Shown piece by piece: positions 21,396-29,972 of a stretch of DNA of 38,471 nt. Position 1 is the first letter of the stretch, and every line of letters begins with the position of its first letter. The position numbers and the translations under genes are program-made. Source of the DNA: Phascolarctobacterium sp. (lineage in GTDB: Bacteria; Bacillota; Negativicutes; Acidaminococcales; Acidaminococcaceae); contig JAFTID010000005.1 of NCBI GenBank assembly GCA_017457085.1, positions 1 through 38,471 of the forward strand, in the 5' to 3' direction. The notes beneath the pieces are model-generated. The model saw only the letters and a program-made list of their open reading frames with translations, did not search any database and had not been told where the DNA came from.

Positions 21396-24300
21396 TTACG
21401 CTTCGTTATGTTTCTTCTTGCTGAAGAAACGTTCTACTACTACGAAGAGTACCGGAATCAGGAAGATACCGAACATAGTAGCAACAGTCATACCGCCAAC
21501 TACGGCGTTACCCATGGATACACGAGAACCAGCACCCGGACCAGTTGCAATTGCCAGAGGAACGCAACCCAAGATGAACGCGAAGGAGGTCATCAGAATC
21601 GGACGCAAACGTACTTTAGCCGCTTCAATCGCAGCTTGTACTACAGGCATACCATTTTCCATATTCATCTTAGCATATTCTACGATAAGAATTGCATTCT
21701 TCGCAGCCAAACCGATAAGGGTAATCAAACCGATTTGCATATAAACGTCGTTGTGTTGACCGCGCAGATATTGGGACAGGAAGCAGCCAAATACTGCTGT
21801 GGGAACGGACAGCATAACTGCCAGAGGAATGGTCCAGCTTTCGTACAGCGCTGCCAAACAGAGGAATACGAAAATCAAGGAGATGATGTAAATCTTCACA
21901 GAGCTGTCGCCTGCTTCGATTTCGTCACGGCTTTGGTCTACCCATTCATAGGTGTAGGAGTTGGGCAGGGTTTGTGCCGCACATTCTTCCAAAGCCTTCA
22001 TTGCTTGACCAGTAGAGTAACCTGCTGCCGGGTCGCCTGCAATCTTAATTGCACGAGCACCGTTGAAGCGGGTCATTACGAGAGAGTTGTTTTTCTTTTC
22101 AGCCGTTACCAAGGTGTTCAGCGGAACAAGATTGCCATCGGTACTGCGTACAAAGAAGTAACGCATATCTTCAGCGTCAGTACGATATTCCGGACTAGCT
22201 TGCATAATTACTTTCCAAGTACGACCGAAGTTGTTGATGTCGTTGATTTCGTAACCGCCCAAGAAAGCTTGCATGGTACTAAATACGCTAGCAACAGGTA
22301 CGTGCAGGGATTCTGCTTTTTCACGGTCTACTTCAAATTGCAAGGTCGGAGTATTGGTGTTCAAGGTAGTATATACAGATGCGATTTCCGGACGTTGACG
22401 AGCAGCGTTCAAGAAAGCATTTGCACGTTCACCCATGGTGATTACGTCTTCACCACCAAGGTTCATCAGGTACAAGCTCAAGGTACCGGTTTGAGAAGCA
22501 CCGGGCAGCGGAGGCGGTTGGAACGCCATTACGTTAGCATCAGGAATTTGATAACCCATACCCCAAATCATGGGAATAATATCTTGAATGGAGTTATCAC
22601 GTTGGCTGTAGTCTTTCATACTTACAACGCACAAACCAGCATTAGATTTATACGCACTGGAAAGAATATCTACACCAGATACAGTAAGTACATAGTTAAC
22701 GCCAGGAAGTTTTTCAATCTTCTTAGCCAAATCGTCCATAATTTGGATGGTACGGTTAGAAGAAGCGTTTTCCGGCAAGCTTACTGCTACTGCGGACATA
22801 CCTTGGTCTTCAGTAGGTACGAAGGAAGAAGGAGTAACCTTAGCCAGCCAAACGATGCCTAAGCACAAGCCAAGCAAGCCAACCAGCATAAATTTTGCTT
22901 TTTTGATGCAGCCTTCAACATTAGCGGTATATTTAACCAAGGTTCTATCATACCATCTGTTAAATGCCGCGATGCCCTTGCCAATGGGACCACTGATTTC
23001 CTCTTCGGAACCTTTCTTTTTCAAGAGCAGTGCGCAAAGAGCAGGGGTCAAGGACAACGCTACGATTGCGGAAAGAAGCATGGATACGGATACAGTAATC
23101 GCAAATTGTTTATACAATTCACCTACAGTACCGCCGGTAAATGCGGTGGGCACGAATACCGCTGCCAGTACGAATGCAATCGCTACTACAGGGCCGGATA
23201 CTTCGCTCATTGCACGATAGGTTGCTTCTTTCGGGGACATACCATTTTCTTGGATATGATGTTCTACTGCTTCAACTACTACGATAGCGTCATCAACTAC
23301 CAAGCCGATTGCCAGAATCATAGCAAATGCGGTCAAGGTGTTAATGGTAAAGCCAAGGAGCACGAAGGAAGCAAAGGTACCAACCAAGGATACAGGTACT
23401 GCCAAGAGCGGAATCAAGGTTGCACGCCAGCTACCCAAGAATACGAATACTACCAAAATTACCAGCACCAACGCTTCAAAGAAGGTGTGTGCTACTTTTT
23501 CCAAGGATTCGACAATGAAGGTAGTATTATCTTGAATATACACAATCTTCATATCATCAGGGAAACGGGTTTCAGCATCCTTCAATACGGCTCTAATATT
23601 TTTTACAGTTTCAATGGAGTTAGCGTCAGAGGTAAGAGCAACGGGGAAAACAGCCGCTTCACCGCCACCAACCTTAGACACTACCATGTCATTACGAGGA
23701 CCTTCTTTGATAACAGCAATATCTTTAAGTTTAAGATTTTCGCCGCCAACAGAACGGATAATTACGTTACCAAATTGTTCCGGAGTTTTCAAACGACCTT
23801 GCGCACTTGCGGAATAGGTCTTTTCTTGCATGGCATCAGTCGGTCTATCACCGATGGAGCCTACTGCCGCTTGAATGTTTTGGGTTTTAACAGCGTTAGT
23901 GATGTCATCAACGGTAACACCAAGTGTTGCCATTTTTTCCGGATCCAGCCAAATACGGATGGAATATTCCGGAGCATATTCACTTACAGAAGATACACCT
24001 TTTACGCGCTTAACTGCGTCAATAAAGTTTGCGTCAGCGTAAGTTCTGAGGAACATACCGTCATAAGTACTGTTAGGAGAAACCAAACCGAAGTACATAA
24101 TGGTTTCTGCAGATTCTTTAGTAGTAGTTACACCGTAACCCATAACTTCCGCAGGCATAGAGCTGTTAGCTTGGGATACACGGTTTTGTACTTCTACGGA
24201 TGCGATGTCAGCGTTTTTATCCAAGTTGAATTGAACGTTCAGTTCGTATTGACCATTAGAGGTACTTACGGAGCTCATATCAAGCATGTTTTCAACGCCA

Positions 24301-24509
24301 CTTACTTTTTGCTCAATAGCTTGAGCAACAGCTTCTTCTACGGTATCAGCACTAGCACCTACATAAGTAGTTTCTACTGTAATACGCGGCTTAGTAATAT
24401 TAGGATATTGTGCAATAGGTAAGCTAAAACCTGCCAATGCGCCAAGCAGCGTAATCAGGATTGCCAGCACGATAGCAAAGACCGGACGGTCTATAAAAAA
24501 GCGTGCCAT
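21396..24509 (-). CDS. RND family efflux transporter, HAE1 (AcrB/MexB) type
   Basis: A 1037-aa inner-membrane drug:proton antiporter, the usual length. It begins MARFFIDRPVFAIVLAI, typical of the first helix. The two large periplasmic loops lie between helices 1-2 and 7-8. Helix 4 holds LAIGLVVDDAIVVVEAVEHH, with the two adjacent aspartates of the proton relay; the later GLAAKNAILIVEYAK is the equivalent in the second half, with the conserved lysine. FQPPPLPGASQTGTL is another family mark. It works as a homotrimer with the adaptor encoded 13 bases upstream. No TolC-type outer-membrane gene or TetR regulator is in this cluster, so the outer channel must be encoded elsewhere. It indicates an outer membrane. 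Confidence 0.95.
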   Translation of the reverse strand: MARFFIDRPVFAIVLAILITLLGALAGFSLPIAQYPNITKPRITVETTYVGASADTVEEAVAQAIEQKVSGVENMLDMSSVSTSNGQYELNVQFNLDKNADIASVEVQNRVSQANSSMPAEVMGYGVTTTKESAETIMYFGLVSPNSTYDGMFLRTYADANFIDAVKRVKGVSSVSEYAPEYSIRIWLDPEKMATLGVTVDDITNAVKTQNIQAAVGSIGDRPTDAMQEKTYSASAQGRLKTPEQFGNVIIRSVGGENLKLKDIAVIKEGPRNDMVVSKVGGGEAAVFPVALTSDANSIETVKNIRAVLKDAETRFPDDMKIVYIQDNTTFIVESLEKVAHTFFEALVLVILVVFVFLGSWRATLIPLLAVPVSLVGTFASFVLLGFTINTLTAFAMILAIGLVVDDAIVVVEAVEHHIQENGMSPKEATYRAMSEVSGPVVAIAFVLAAVFVPTAFTGGTVGELYKQFAITVSVSMLLSAIVALSLTPALCALLLKKKGSEEEISGPIGKGIAAFNRWYDRTLVKYTANVEGCIKKAKFMLVGLLGLCLGIVWLAKVTPSSFVPTEDQGMSAVAVSLPENASSNRTIQIMDDLAKKIEKLPGVNYVLTVSGVDILSSAYKSNAGLCVVSMKDYSQRDNSIQDIIPMIWGMGYQIPDANVMAFQPPPLPGASQTGTLSLYLMNLGGEDVITMGERANAFLNAARQRPEIASVYTTLNTNTPTLQFEVDREKAESLHVPVASVFSTMQAFLGGYEINDINNFGRTWKVIMQASPEYRTDAEDMRYFFVRSTDGNLVPLNTLVTAEKKNNSLVMTRFNGARAIKIAGDPAAGYSTGQAMKALEECAAQTLPNSYTYEWVDQSRDEIEAGDSSVKIYIISLIFVFLCLAALYESWTIPLAVMLSVPTAVFGCFLSQYLRGQHNDVYMQIGLITLIGLAAKNAILIVEYAKMNMENGMPVVQAAIEAAKVRLRPILMTSFAFILGCVPLAIATGPGAGSRVSMGNAVVGGMTVATMFGIFLIPVLFVVVERFFSKKKHNEA

Positions 24510-24522
24510 TCAGCTTACCTCC

Positions 24523-25683
24523 TTATTTTGCTTCTACAGTATTCAGGTCAGCTTCAGTCATAGGTTTAGGATCAACCAAAGCACCTTGACGCATTTTGCC
24601 AACGCCTTCTACTACCAAGGTTTCTTCGCCGGTCAAACCACCGTTAACCATAATCAAACGACCAACTTTTTGACCAAGTTTAATCTCTTTCATGGTAACC
24701 TTGTTATCATTACCAACAACGTAAACGAAATTCTTATACATCAATTCAGTTACGGAGCGTTGCGGAATGAGGAGCGCGTTATCACGCACGCCACCAGTTG
24801 CTTGAATGTGGGCAAACATACCGGGCAACAATTTTTTGTCCGGATTTTGGAAGGTTGCCTTGATAGTCAAGGTACCGGTGTTATCGCTAATACCACGGTT
24901 AACTTCGGTTACTTGTCCTTTCAAGCCGTAGGTTTCGCCGTTAGCAAGAACTGCGCTCAAATTATCAAGAGCAGCACCGTTGCCGTCGGAAGCAGCTGCC
25001 AAAGTCAGGTATTCAGGTTCAGCAATGCTGAATTTTACGAATACAGGGTCAGTATTGGAAATTTTAGTCAAAGTAGTTTTACCTGCTTCAACAAAGTTAC
25101 CTACTTCTACAGAAGAAGTATCAGTGCGACCGGTGAAGGGAGCAGTTACTTTGGTTTCTTCCATATTAATTTGCGCGTTCAAAAGCAAGCCTTCCAATGC
25201 TTTTACGGAAGCACGAGCTTGGTCACGAGCAGTTACTGCGTTATCCAGCATTTGCTTGGAAACAGCATTTTGTTCGTACAATTTGGTGTAGCGTTCTGCA
25301 TCCATTTCAGAGTTAGCCAAGGAAGCACGTGCGCTTGCCAAATTACCTTCTGCGCTCAACAGATTTGCTCTGTAGGTACGAGGGTCAATTTCATAAAGAA
25401 CTTGACCAGCTTGTACGGTGTCGCCACCTTTAAAATATTTACCAATGATTTGACCGGTAACTTGAGGTGCCAAGTTCATTTCTTGGGTTGCCTCTACAAA
25501 ACCGGTGTAATCGTACACAATCGGAGTAGTACGAGTGATTACTTTCATGGTTTTAACCAAAGTGGCTTGAGGGCCAGCTTGCTGCTCTTTTTTTGCACAA
25601 CCGGCAACAGCCAAAATCATTGTTGCCGCCATAGCCGCCGCTAAAGCTTTTTTAGCATGGCGAGAGCGGATAAAACTAAACAT
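24523..25683 (-). CDS. RND efflux periplasmic adaptor lipoprotein (AcrA/MexA type)
   Basis: About 386 aa. It starts MFSFIRSRHAKKALAAA and has a lipoprotein signal peptide ending in LAVAGC, so the mature protein is anchored by a lipidated cysteine. Then come the lipoyl half LAPQVTGQIIGKYFKGGDTVQAG, an alpha-helical hairpin (about residues 100-170, NLASARASLANSEMDAERYTKLYEQNAV and following), the second lipoyl half VTAPFTGRTDTSSVEVGNFVEAG, and beta-barrel and membrane-proximal domains. The frame stays open for 30 codons upstream, to 25773, but AAGGAGG precedes the ATG at 25683. It bridges the RND pump and an outer-membrane channel. Cotranscribed with the pump. Confidence 0.95.
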   Translation of the reverse strand: MFSFIRSRHAKKALAAAMAATMILAVAGCAKKEQQAGPQATLVKTMKVITRTTPIVYDYTGFVEATQEMNLAPQVTGQIIGKYFKGGDTVQAGQVLYEIDPRTYRANLLSAEGNLASARASLANSEMDAERYTKLYEQNAVSKQMLDNAVTARDQARASVKALEGLLLNAQINMEETKVTAPFTGRTDTSSVEVGNFVEAGKTTLTKISNTDPVFVKFSIAEPEYLTLAAASDGNGAALDNLSAVLANGETYGLKGQVTEVNRGISDNTGTLTIKATFQNPDKKLLPGMFAHIQATGGVRDNALLIPQRSVTELMYKNFVYVVGNDNKVTMKEIKLGQKVGRLIMVNGGLTGEETLVVEGVGKMRQGALVDPKPMTEADLNTVEAK

Positions 25684-25758
25684 ATAAAAATCCTCCTTCG
25701 CATATACAAAGACTAAACCCCCAAAACGGGGATAATAAGCCAATTTAAGAATAATACC

Positions 25759-25787
25759 ATTATAAATGAGCAATTTTTTAAAAGCAA
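25759..25787 (-). promoter_or_regulatory. promoter of the RND efflux operon
   Basis: On the minus strand TTGCTT and TATAAT are 17 bases apart. The leader of about 70 bases holds a small CCCC-GTTTT-GGGG hairpin (about 25717-25730). No operator palindrome is obvious. Confidence 0.75.
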
Positions 25788-25864
25788 GCGCATTCTCGAA
25801 AGATTAGAAGCATTTTACTTTTAAATACTCTCAATTTCTTTAGTTTTTGAAACCTGCTGACTGG

Positions 25865-27136
25865 CTAGTCAGAAATGTGAGAAATCCATTTTTGCTTCTT
25901 GATAAATTTATGGAGATTGCCTAAAGCAAAGCCGGAAACTTCTTCTTTACCGCAGACAGTTTCCAAAAAGAAGATTTTATCTTCCTTTATATACCACTCT
26001 TTGGGCAAGCCTTCGCTGAAATCAAGATTCTTATTATTGTTCAGCAGGTTCAGCAATTTATAAAAATCCTTTTGCTTAGTGTCGAAGATGTCTTCAATTT
26101 TAACTGGCTTGCCTGTTTCCACATCAAGATGTACGTTGTGATGCACAAAATTGCTTTTACCGCTAATCAGCTGCAAGCTTAAAAGGTAGGGGCTGGTAAC
26201 TGCCACATTAAAGGCAACGTCTGCTTCCCCACGGTAAAACTTTTGCAGATAGGGTTCTGCTTCCTGCGCCAGCAGAGCGTTCACTTCGTTTTGCAGCTGC
26301 GGATTATTTTTGTAGGCAACCATTGGATAAGTAGCTTCGCCACCGGGAACTACAAGCTTGCGAGGCAGTACGCAATAGCCTTCTGCATCTACGCCATCGT
26401 TAATGGTATTGTTCTTGCCACTGCTTGCCAGCATAATGGTGTATCTGCCAGTCTTCCAGCTAGTCTTACCCTCAGCTTCCTGTAATTTCCAAACAGCACC
26501 TACGTCTGCCAAAATAGTTTTACCCGCCACAATGCTTTGAGTGGTAAACAATTCGTCTTTGCCATCGCCGTCAAGGTCATGGGCAACTAAAGAAGTCAAG
26601 CCACGATAGGTAGGCTCCTTGCCACGACGGTTAATTTGTTCCAACATGTCATAATCAATTTCTACATTATGGGTTTTGTCGTCAGCCATGGTTACGTCAA
26701 TGGCATCACCATTCCAGACGGTGCGCTTCACCACGCCAAAATTATCAGTGTCAGCAAAAACCTCTTGCACTTTTTTAGGATTCTTAAAATCTAACAGGTA
26801 AAAGTCCCTGCCTGCTCGCCAGTTACCTTTGCCAACGGAAAGCAAAATATTTTTGTCGCCCTCTTTAATCTGCACAGGCTCCAAAAAACAATTATAACCG
26901 CCATCCACAGCAGGCTTGTAGGCAGTCAAGATTTTGCCCTCAGTATTTTTCATCAGCAAAAGTAAATCATTGGCGTAACCACCTGGCAATTTTTCACCTA
27001 CAAGTTCAAATTTAACCTGCTCGCCCTTTTGTTCCAGCTCAAGCTCTGCCAAAGGCAAACGCTCTGCAAAGGCTGTGTTTGCGCTCACAAAAAGCAGGCA
27101 CACCCCAGTCAGAAAATCTTTTATTTTAACGGTCAT
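25865..27136 (-). CDS. secreted protein with FG-GAP-like segment and DUF3298/RsiV-like C-terminal domain
   Basis: A 423-aa protein with a signal peptide (MTVKIKDFLTGVCLLFVSANTAFA, likely cleaved after AFA). The middle part holds VAHDLDGDGKDELF, the calcium-binding-like loop seen in FG-GAP/integrin-type repeat proteins. From about residue 290 the pattern YKNNPQLQNEVNALLAQ ... SPYLLSLQLISGK ... HHNVHLDVETGKPVKIEDIF fits the PdaC/RsiV-like DUF4163-DUF3298 tandem found in many secreted Firmicute proteins. It should be periplasmic or extracellular. AAGGAG lies before the ATG. It is a single gene, convergent with nothing and divergent from the ABC importer. Function unknown; domain calls are by eye. 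Confidence 0.75.
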   Translation of the reverse strand: MTVKIKDFLTGVCLLFVSANTAFAERLPLAELELEQKGEQVKFELVGEKLPGGYANDLLLLMKNTEGKILTAYKPAVDGGYNCFLEPVQIKEGDKNILLSVGKGNWRAGRDFYLLDFKNPKKVQEVFADTDNFGVVKRTVWNGDAIDVTMADDKTHNVEIDYDMLEQINRRGKEPTYRGLTSLVAHDLDGDGKDELFTTQSIVAGKTILADVGAVWKLQEAEGKTSWKTGRYTIMLASSGKNNTINDGVDAEGYCVLPRKLVVPGGEATYPMVAYKNNPQLQNEVNALLAQEAEPYLQKFYRGEADVAFNVAVTSPYLLSLQLISGKSNFVHHNVHLDVETGKPVKIEDIFDTKQKDFYKLLNLLNNNKNLDFSEGLPKEWYIKEDKIFFLETVCGKEEVSGFALGNLHKFIKKQKWISHISD

Positions 27137-27166
27137 AAGACTCGCTCCTTCCCAAAATCTACTAAT

Positions 27167-27175
27167 ATTATATCA
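27167..27175 (-). promoter_or_regulatory. extended -10 promoter of the secreted-protein gene
   Basis: The minus strand reads TGATATAAT, a perfect -10 with TGn extension, about 30 bases before the start codon. The -35 region is weak. Confidence 0.55.
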
Positions 27176-27339
27176 CCAGCACACAAGTATATGATAGGCG
27201 AAAACGTTTCATCTGATATAATTTGCACTCTTTTAAAATTTTCATACGCTAATTTTTACAAAGTTCGTGCAAGGCAAAAGCTTATAGTGTACAATGATTG
27301 CATAGTAATTCAAAACTTCTGAGAGAGGATGTATATATA

Positions 27340-28350
27340 ATGAAGAAATTAGTTGTAATCTTAACAGCTTTATGTATGTTATTGGCGCTTGGCTGTGGTG
27401 GCGAAAAGAAAGCCGCCCCCAAAGAAAAAGCTAAGGTTAGCATGGCGCTGTTGCGTTTAACCAGTAGCGCGCCCCTTTTCATCGCCATGGATAAAGGCTT
27501 CTTCGCTGAGGAAAATTTAGAAGTTGTACCCCAATGGTTCGATGCTGCTCACCCTATCGCAGTAGCAACTGCTTCTTCCCAAGTAGATGTTGGCGCTACT
27601 GGCATTACTGCCAGCCTTTTTAACATGGCAGCTAGCGGACAAAAGCTTGCCATCGTTGCAGACAAAGGTCGTGAACAAAAAGGTTACTCCTCCTCTGCAC
27701 TTATCGTTACCACTGACAACTACAACAATGGCATAACTTCCTTAGAAGCGCTCAAAGGTAAACGCGTAGGCATTACCCAAAAGGGTAGCACCTTCCACTA
27801 TATGATTGGCAGAATGTTGGAAACTAAAGGTATGAGCCTTGATGACGTTCAGCTTATTCCCCTTGGTAAATTGAGTGCTGTTATGGCAGCTTTGGAAAGC
27901 AAGCAAATTGACGCTGCTATTTTAAACGAGCCTAACATCAGCAAAGTACAACGCGCAGGCTACGGCAAAATGGTTGTCCAAGTTGGCGACTTGATTCCCT
28001 ACCAAACCTCCGCTGTGTTCTATTCTCCTGAATTTGTGAAAAAAGAAGATGCTGCAGTACGCTTCATGAAAGCCTACAACAAAGCAGTTAACTATTATTA
28101 CGAAGCTGCCATTGAAAAGAAAGATGCTAAAAAATTAGACGAAGTTGTTGGCATCGTTTCCAAATACGTTAAAGCTCCGGCAGAAGATATCAAGCTTGGC
28201 TTGCCCTACATTGACCGCGACGGCAAGCTTTTGAGCAGCGACATTGCAACTCAAATCGAGTGGTACGGTTCTCACGGAATGCTGAAAGGCAAGCTTGCTC
28301 CTGAAAACGTAGCTAATACCAGCTTTTTAGAGAAAGCATTGAAAAAATAA
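27340..28350 (+). CDS. ABC transporter substrate-binding lipoprotein (NMT1/SsuA/TauA-like)
   Basis: About 336 aa. The signal peptide MKKLVVILTALCMLLALGC ends in a lipobox (LALGC), so the protein is lipid-anchored. The body follows the SsuA/TauA/NMT1 pattern: LLRLTSSAPLFIAMDKGFFAEENLEV, DVGATGITASLFNMAASG, and LKGKRVGITQKGSTFHYMIGRML. Relatives bind sulfonates, nitrate, taurine or thiamine precursors; the ligand here is not determined. The frame extends upstream to 27298, but GAGAGGA precedes the ATG at 27340. It is first in a three-gene importer operon and shares one base with the ATPase gene (TAATG). Confidence 0.92.
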   Translation: MKKLVVILTALCMLLALGCGGEKKAAPKEKAKVSMALLRLTSSAPLFIAMDKGFFAEENLEVVPQWFDAAHPIAVATASSQVDVGATGITASLFNMAASGQKLAIVADKGREQKGYSSSALIVTTDNYNNGITSLEALKGKRVGITQKGSTFHYMIGRMLETKGMSLDDVQLIPLGKLSAVMAALESKQIDAAILNEPNISKVQRAGYGKMVVQVGDLIPYQTSAVFYSPEFVKKEDAAVRFMKAYNKAVNYYYEAAIEKKDAKKLDEVVGIVSKYVKAPAEDIKLGLPYIDRDGKLLSSDIATQIEWYGSHGMLKGKLAPENVANTSFLEKALKK

Positions 28351-29138
28351 TGAAATTAGTCATCGAACACATCAACAAAGAATTTAAAAACTCCCAAGGC
28401 AATTCCCTGCCCGTACTGCAAGATATCAACCTTACTATAAATAAGGAAGAATTTGTTGCGCTAGTTGGTCCTTCCGGCTGTGGTAAATCTACCCTGCTAA
28501 ACTTAACCGCTGGTTTATTAGAGCCTACAAATGGAACTATTAAGTTTACGGAAGTAGAAGCCAACCAAAAGCCACGCATGAGCATTGTCTTTCAAGAGAC
28601 AGGTCTGTTCCCGTGGCGCAGTGTTGAAGAAAACATTGCCTTTGGTTTAGAAGCAGAAGGCTTCCCTGCAGAAAAACGTAAGGAGCGCATTGCTCATTAT
28701 GTGGAACTGGTAGGACTGAAAGGCTTTGAAAAAGCCTTCCCTCATCAGCTAAGCGGTGGTATGCGCCAACGTGTGGGCATTGCCCGCGCCCTCGCCGTAG
28801 AACCGGACGTACTCCTTATGGACGAACCCTTCTCTGCACTTGATGCGCAGACTAGAACCATCATGCAAGAGGAGCTTGTTACTCTGTGGGAAAAAACTCG
28901 CCTGACAACCCTCTACGTTACCCACAACATTCAAGAAGCAGTAATGCTGGCAGATAGAGTGGTTCTGCTCTCTCGTCGTCCCGGAAAAATTAGCAAAATC
29001 TTAGAAATCGCTATCCCCCGTGCTGACCGCGACAAAGCAGAATACGCCGAAGAAATTTCTGAATACATCCGCATCATTTGGGAACACATCAGCAACGATG
29101 CACGCGCTGCCTTAATGGAGGTGAGCGACAATGCATGA
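28350..29138 (+). CDS. ABC importer ATP-binding protein (SsuB/TauB/NitD family)
   Basis: A 262-aa ATPase. Walker A is GPSGCGKSTLL (near residue 40), the Q-loop is in VFQETGLFPWRSVEENI, the signature is LSGGMRQRVGIARALA, Walker B is VLLMDEPFSALD and the switch His is in YVTHNIQEA. The FPWRSVEENIAFGLE wording is typical of nitrate/sulfonate/taurine importer ATPases. It overlaps the permease gene by eight bases, so the three genes are tightly coupled. It drives import through the neighbouring permease. Confidence 0.95.
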   Translation: MKLVIEHINKEFKNSQGNSLPVLQDINLTINKEEFVALVGPSGCGKSTLLNLTAGLLEPTNGTIKFTEVEANQKPRMSIVFQETGLFPWRSVEENIAFGLEAEGFPAEKRKERIAHYVELVGLKGFEKAFPHQLSGGMRQRVGIARALAVEPDVLLMDEPFSALDAQTRTIMQEELVTLWEKTRLTTLYVTHNIQEAVMLADRVVLLSRRPGKISKILEIAIPRADRDKAEYAEEISEYIRIIWEHISNDARAALMEVSDNA

Positions 29139-29916
29139 GTACAAGGTTGTAAGCCGTATGGGTAGCTGGCAAAAAACTTATCCCAACTGGGTAAGCATAG
29201 TTTCCATTTTATGCCTGCTCGCCCTTTGGGAACTTATCTGTCAAAGCGGAGTAGTTTCTTCCCTTTTCCTGCCTGCTCCCAGTGCCATCCTCAGCGCCTT
29301 ACTGGAAATGATTGCTGACGGCGAAATAGGCGTAAGCCTTGCTACAAGCTTGTATCGTATTTTGGCAGGCTTCTTCATCGGCAGCTTAATTGGCTTGGCA
29401 GTGGGACTTGTTACCGGCACTTCCGCATTGATGGATAAGATTGGTACACCCATCGTCAACGCAATTTACCCCATTCCGAAAATCGCCCTTTTACCGCTTT
29501 TTATCCTGTGGCTTGGCATTGGCGAACTTTCCAAAGTAACTATCATCGCTTTGGGCGTGTTCTTCCCCGTAGCAATGAACACTTACAGCGGTGTAAAAAA
29601 TGTAGATACCTTACTTCTGAAGGTTGCCGCCAGCTTTAACGCTAGCTGGTGGATGACTATGAAAAGCGTAGTGCTTCCCAACGCCCTGCCCATGATTTTC
29701 GCAGGCTTGCGTTTGGCTGCAGGCACTTCCCTTTTGCTCCTTGTGGCTGCAGAAATGATTGCGGCACAGGTTGGCATTGGCGCCCTCATTTTGCACTACG
29801 GCGATTTAATGATTACCGATAGGCTTATGGCTGGCGTAATCGTCCTTTCACTTTTGGGATTAGTCTTTAACTTAATACTGCAGTTTGTGGAACGCAAAGT
29901 AATTCCGTGGAAATAA
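29131..29916 (+). CDS. ABC importer permease (SsuC/TauC family)
   Basis: A 261-aa inner-membrane permease with about six hydrophobic helices. The coupling-loop motif (EAA-like) appears as VAASFNASWWMTMKSVVLPNALPMIFAGLRLAAGTS, quoted by its first and last parts, where the conserved alanine-rich stretch and the glycine precede the final helices. LPLFILWLGIGELSKVTIIALGVFFPV is also typical of SsuC/TauC/NrtB proteins. It pairs as a dimer with the ATPase encoded upstream. A terminator follows at once, so the operon has just three genes. Confidence 0.94.
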   Translation: MHEYKVVSRMGSWQKTYPNWVSIVSILCLLALWELICQSGVVSSLFLPAPSAILSALLEMIADGEIGVSLATSLYRILAGFFIGSLIGLAVGLVTGTSALMDKIGTPIVNAIYPIPKIALLPLFILWLGIGELSKVTIIALGVFFPVAMNTYSGVKNVDTLLLKVAASFNASWWMTMKSVVLPNALPMIFAGLRLAAGTSLLLLVAAEMIAAQVGIGALILHYGDLMITDRLMAGVIVLSLLGLVFNLILQFVERKVIPWK

Positions 29917-29930
29917 TTGCTCATATGACA

Positions 29931-29962
29931 AAGAGGTTGGAAAAATTCCAACCTCTTTTTTA
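29931..29962 (+). terminator. terminator of the ABC importer operon
   Basis: AAGAGGTTGG pairs with CCAACCTCTT around AAAAATT and is followed by a T run. The minus strand has only a short T run, so it mainly serves the ABC operon, but it may also help the convergent peptidase gene. Confidence 0.9.
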
Positions 29963-29972
29963 ATTCTCATTC

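Noticed and set aside
23106..24422. Long open frame opposite the RND pump gene (and a similar one at 21408-22862)
   Set aside because: Both are mirror frames of a well-recognised transporter gene; no start signals and an implausible amino-acid make-up.
25684..25773. N-terminal extension of 30 codons on the RND adaptor
   Set aside because: The lipoprotein signal peptide and AGGAGG ribosome site place the start at 25683; the extension also overlaps the promoter.
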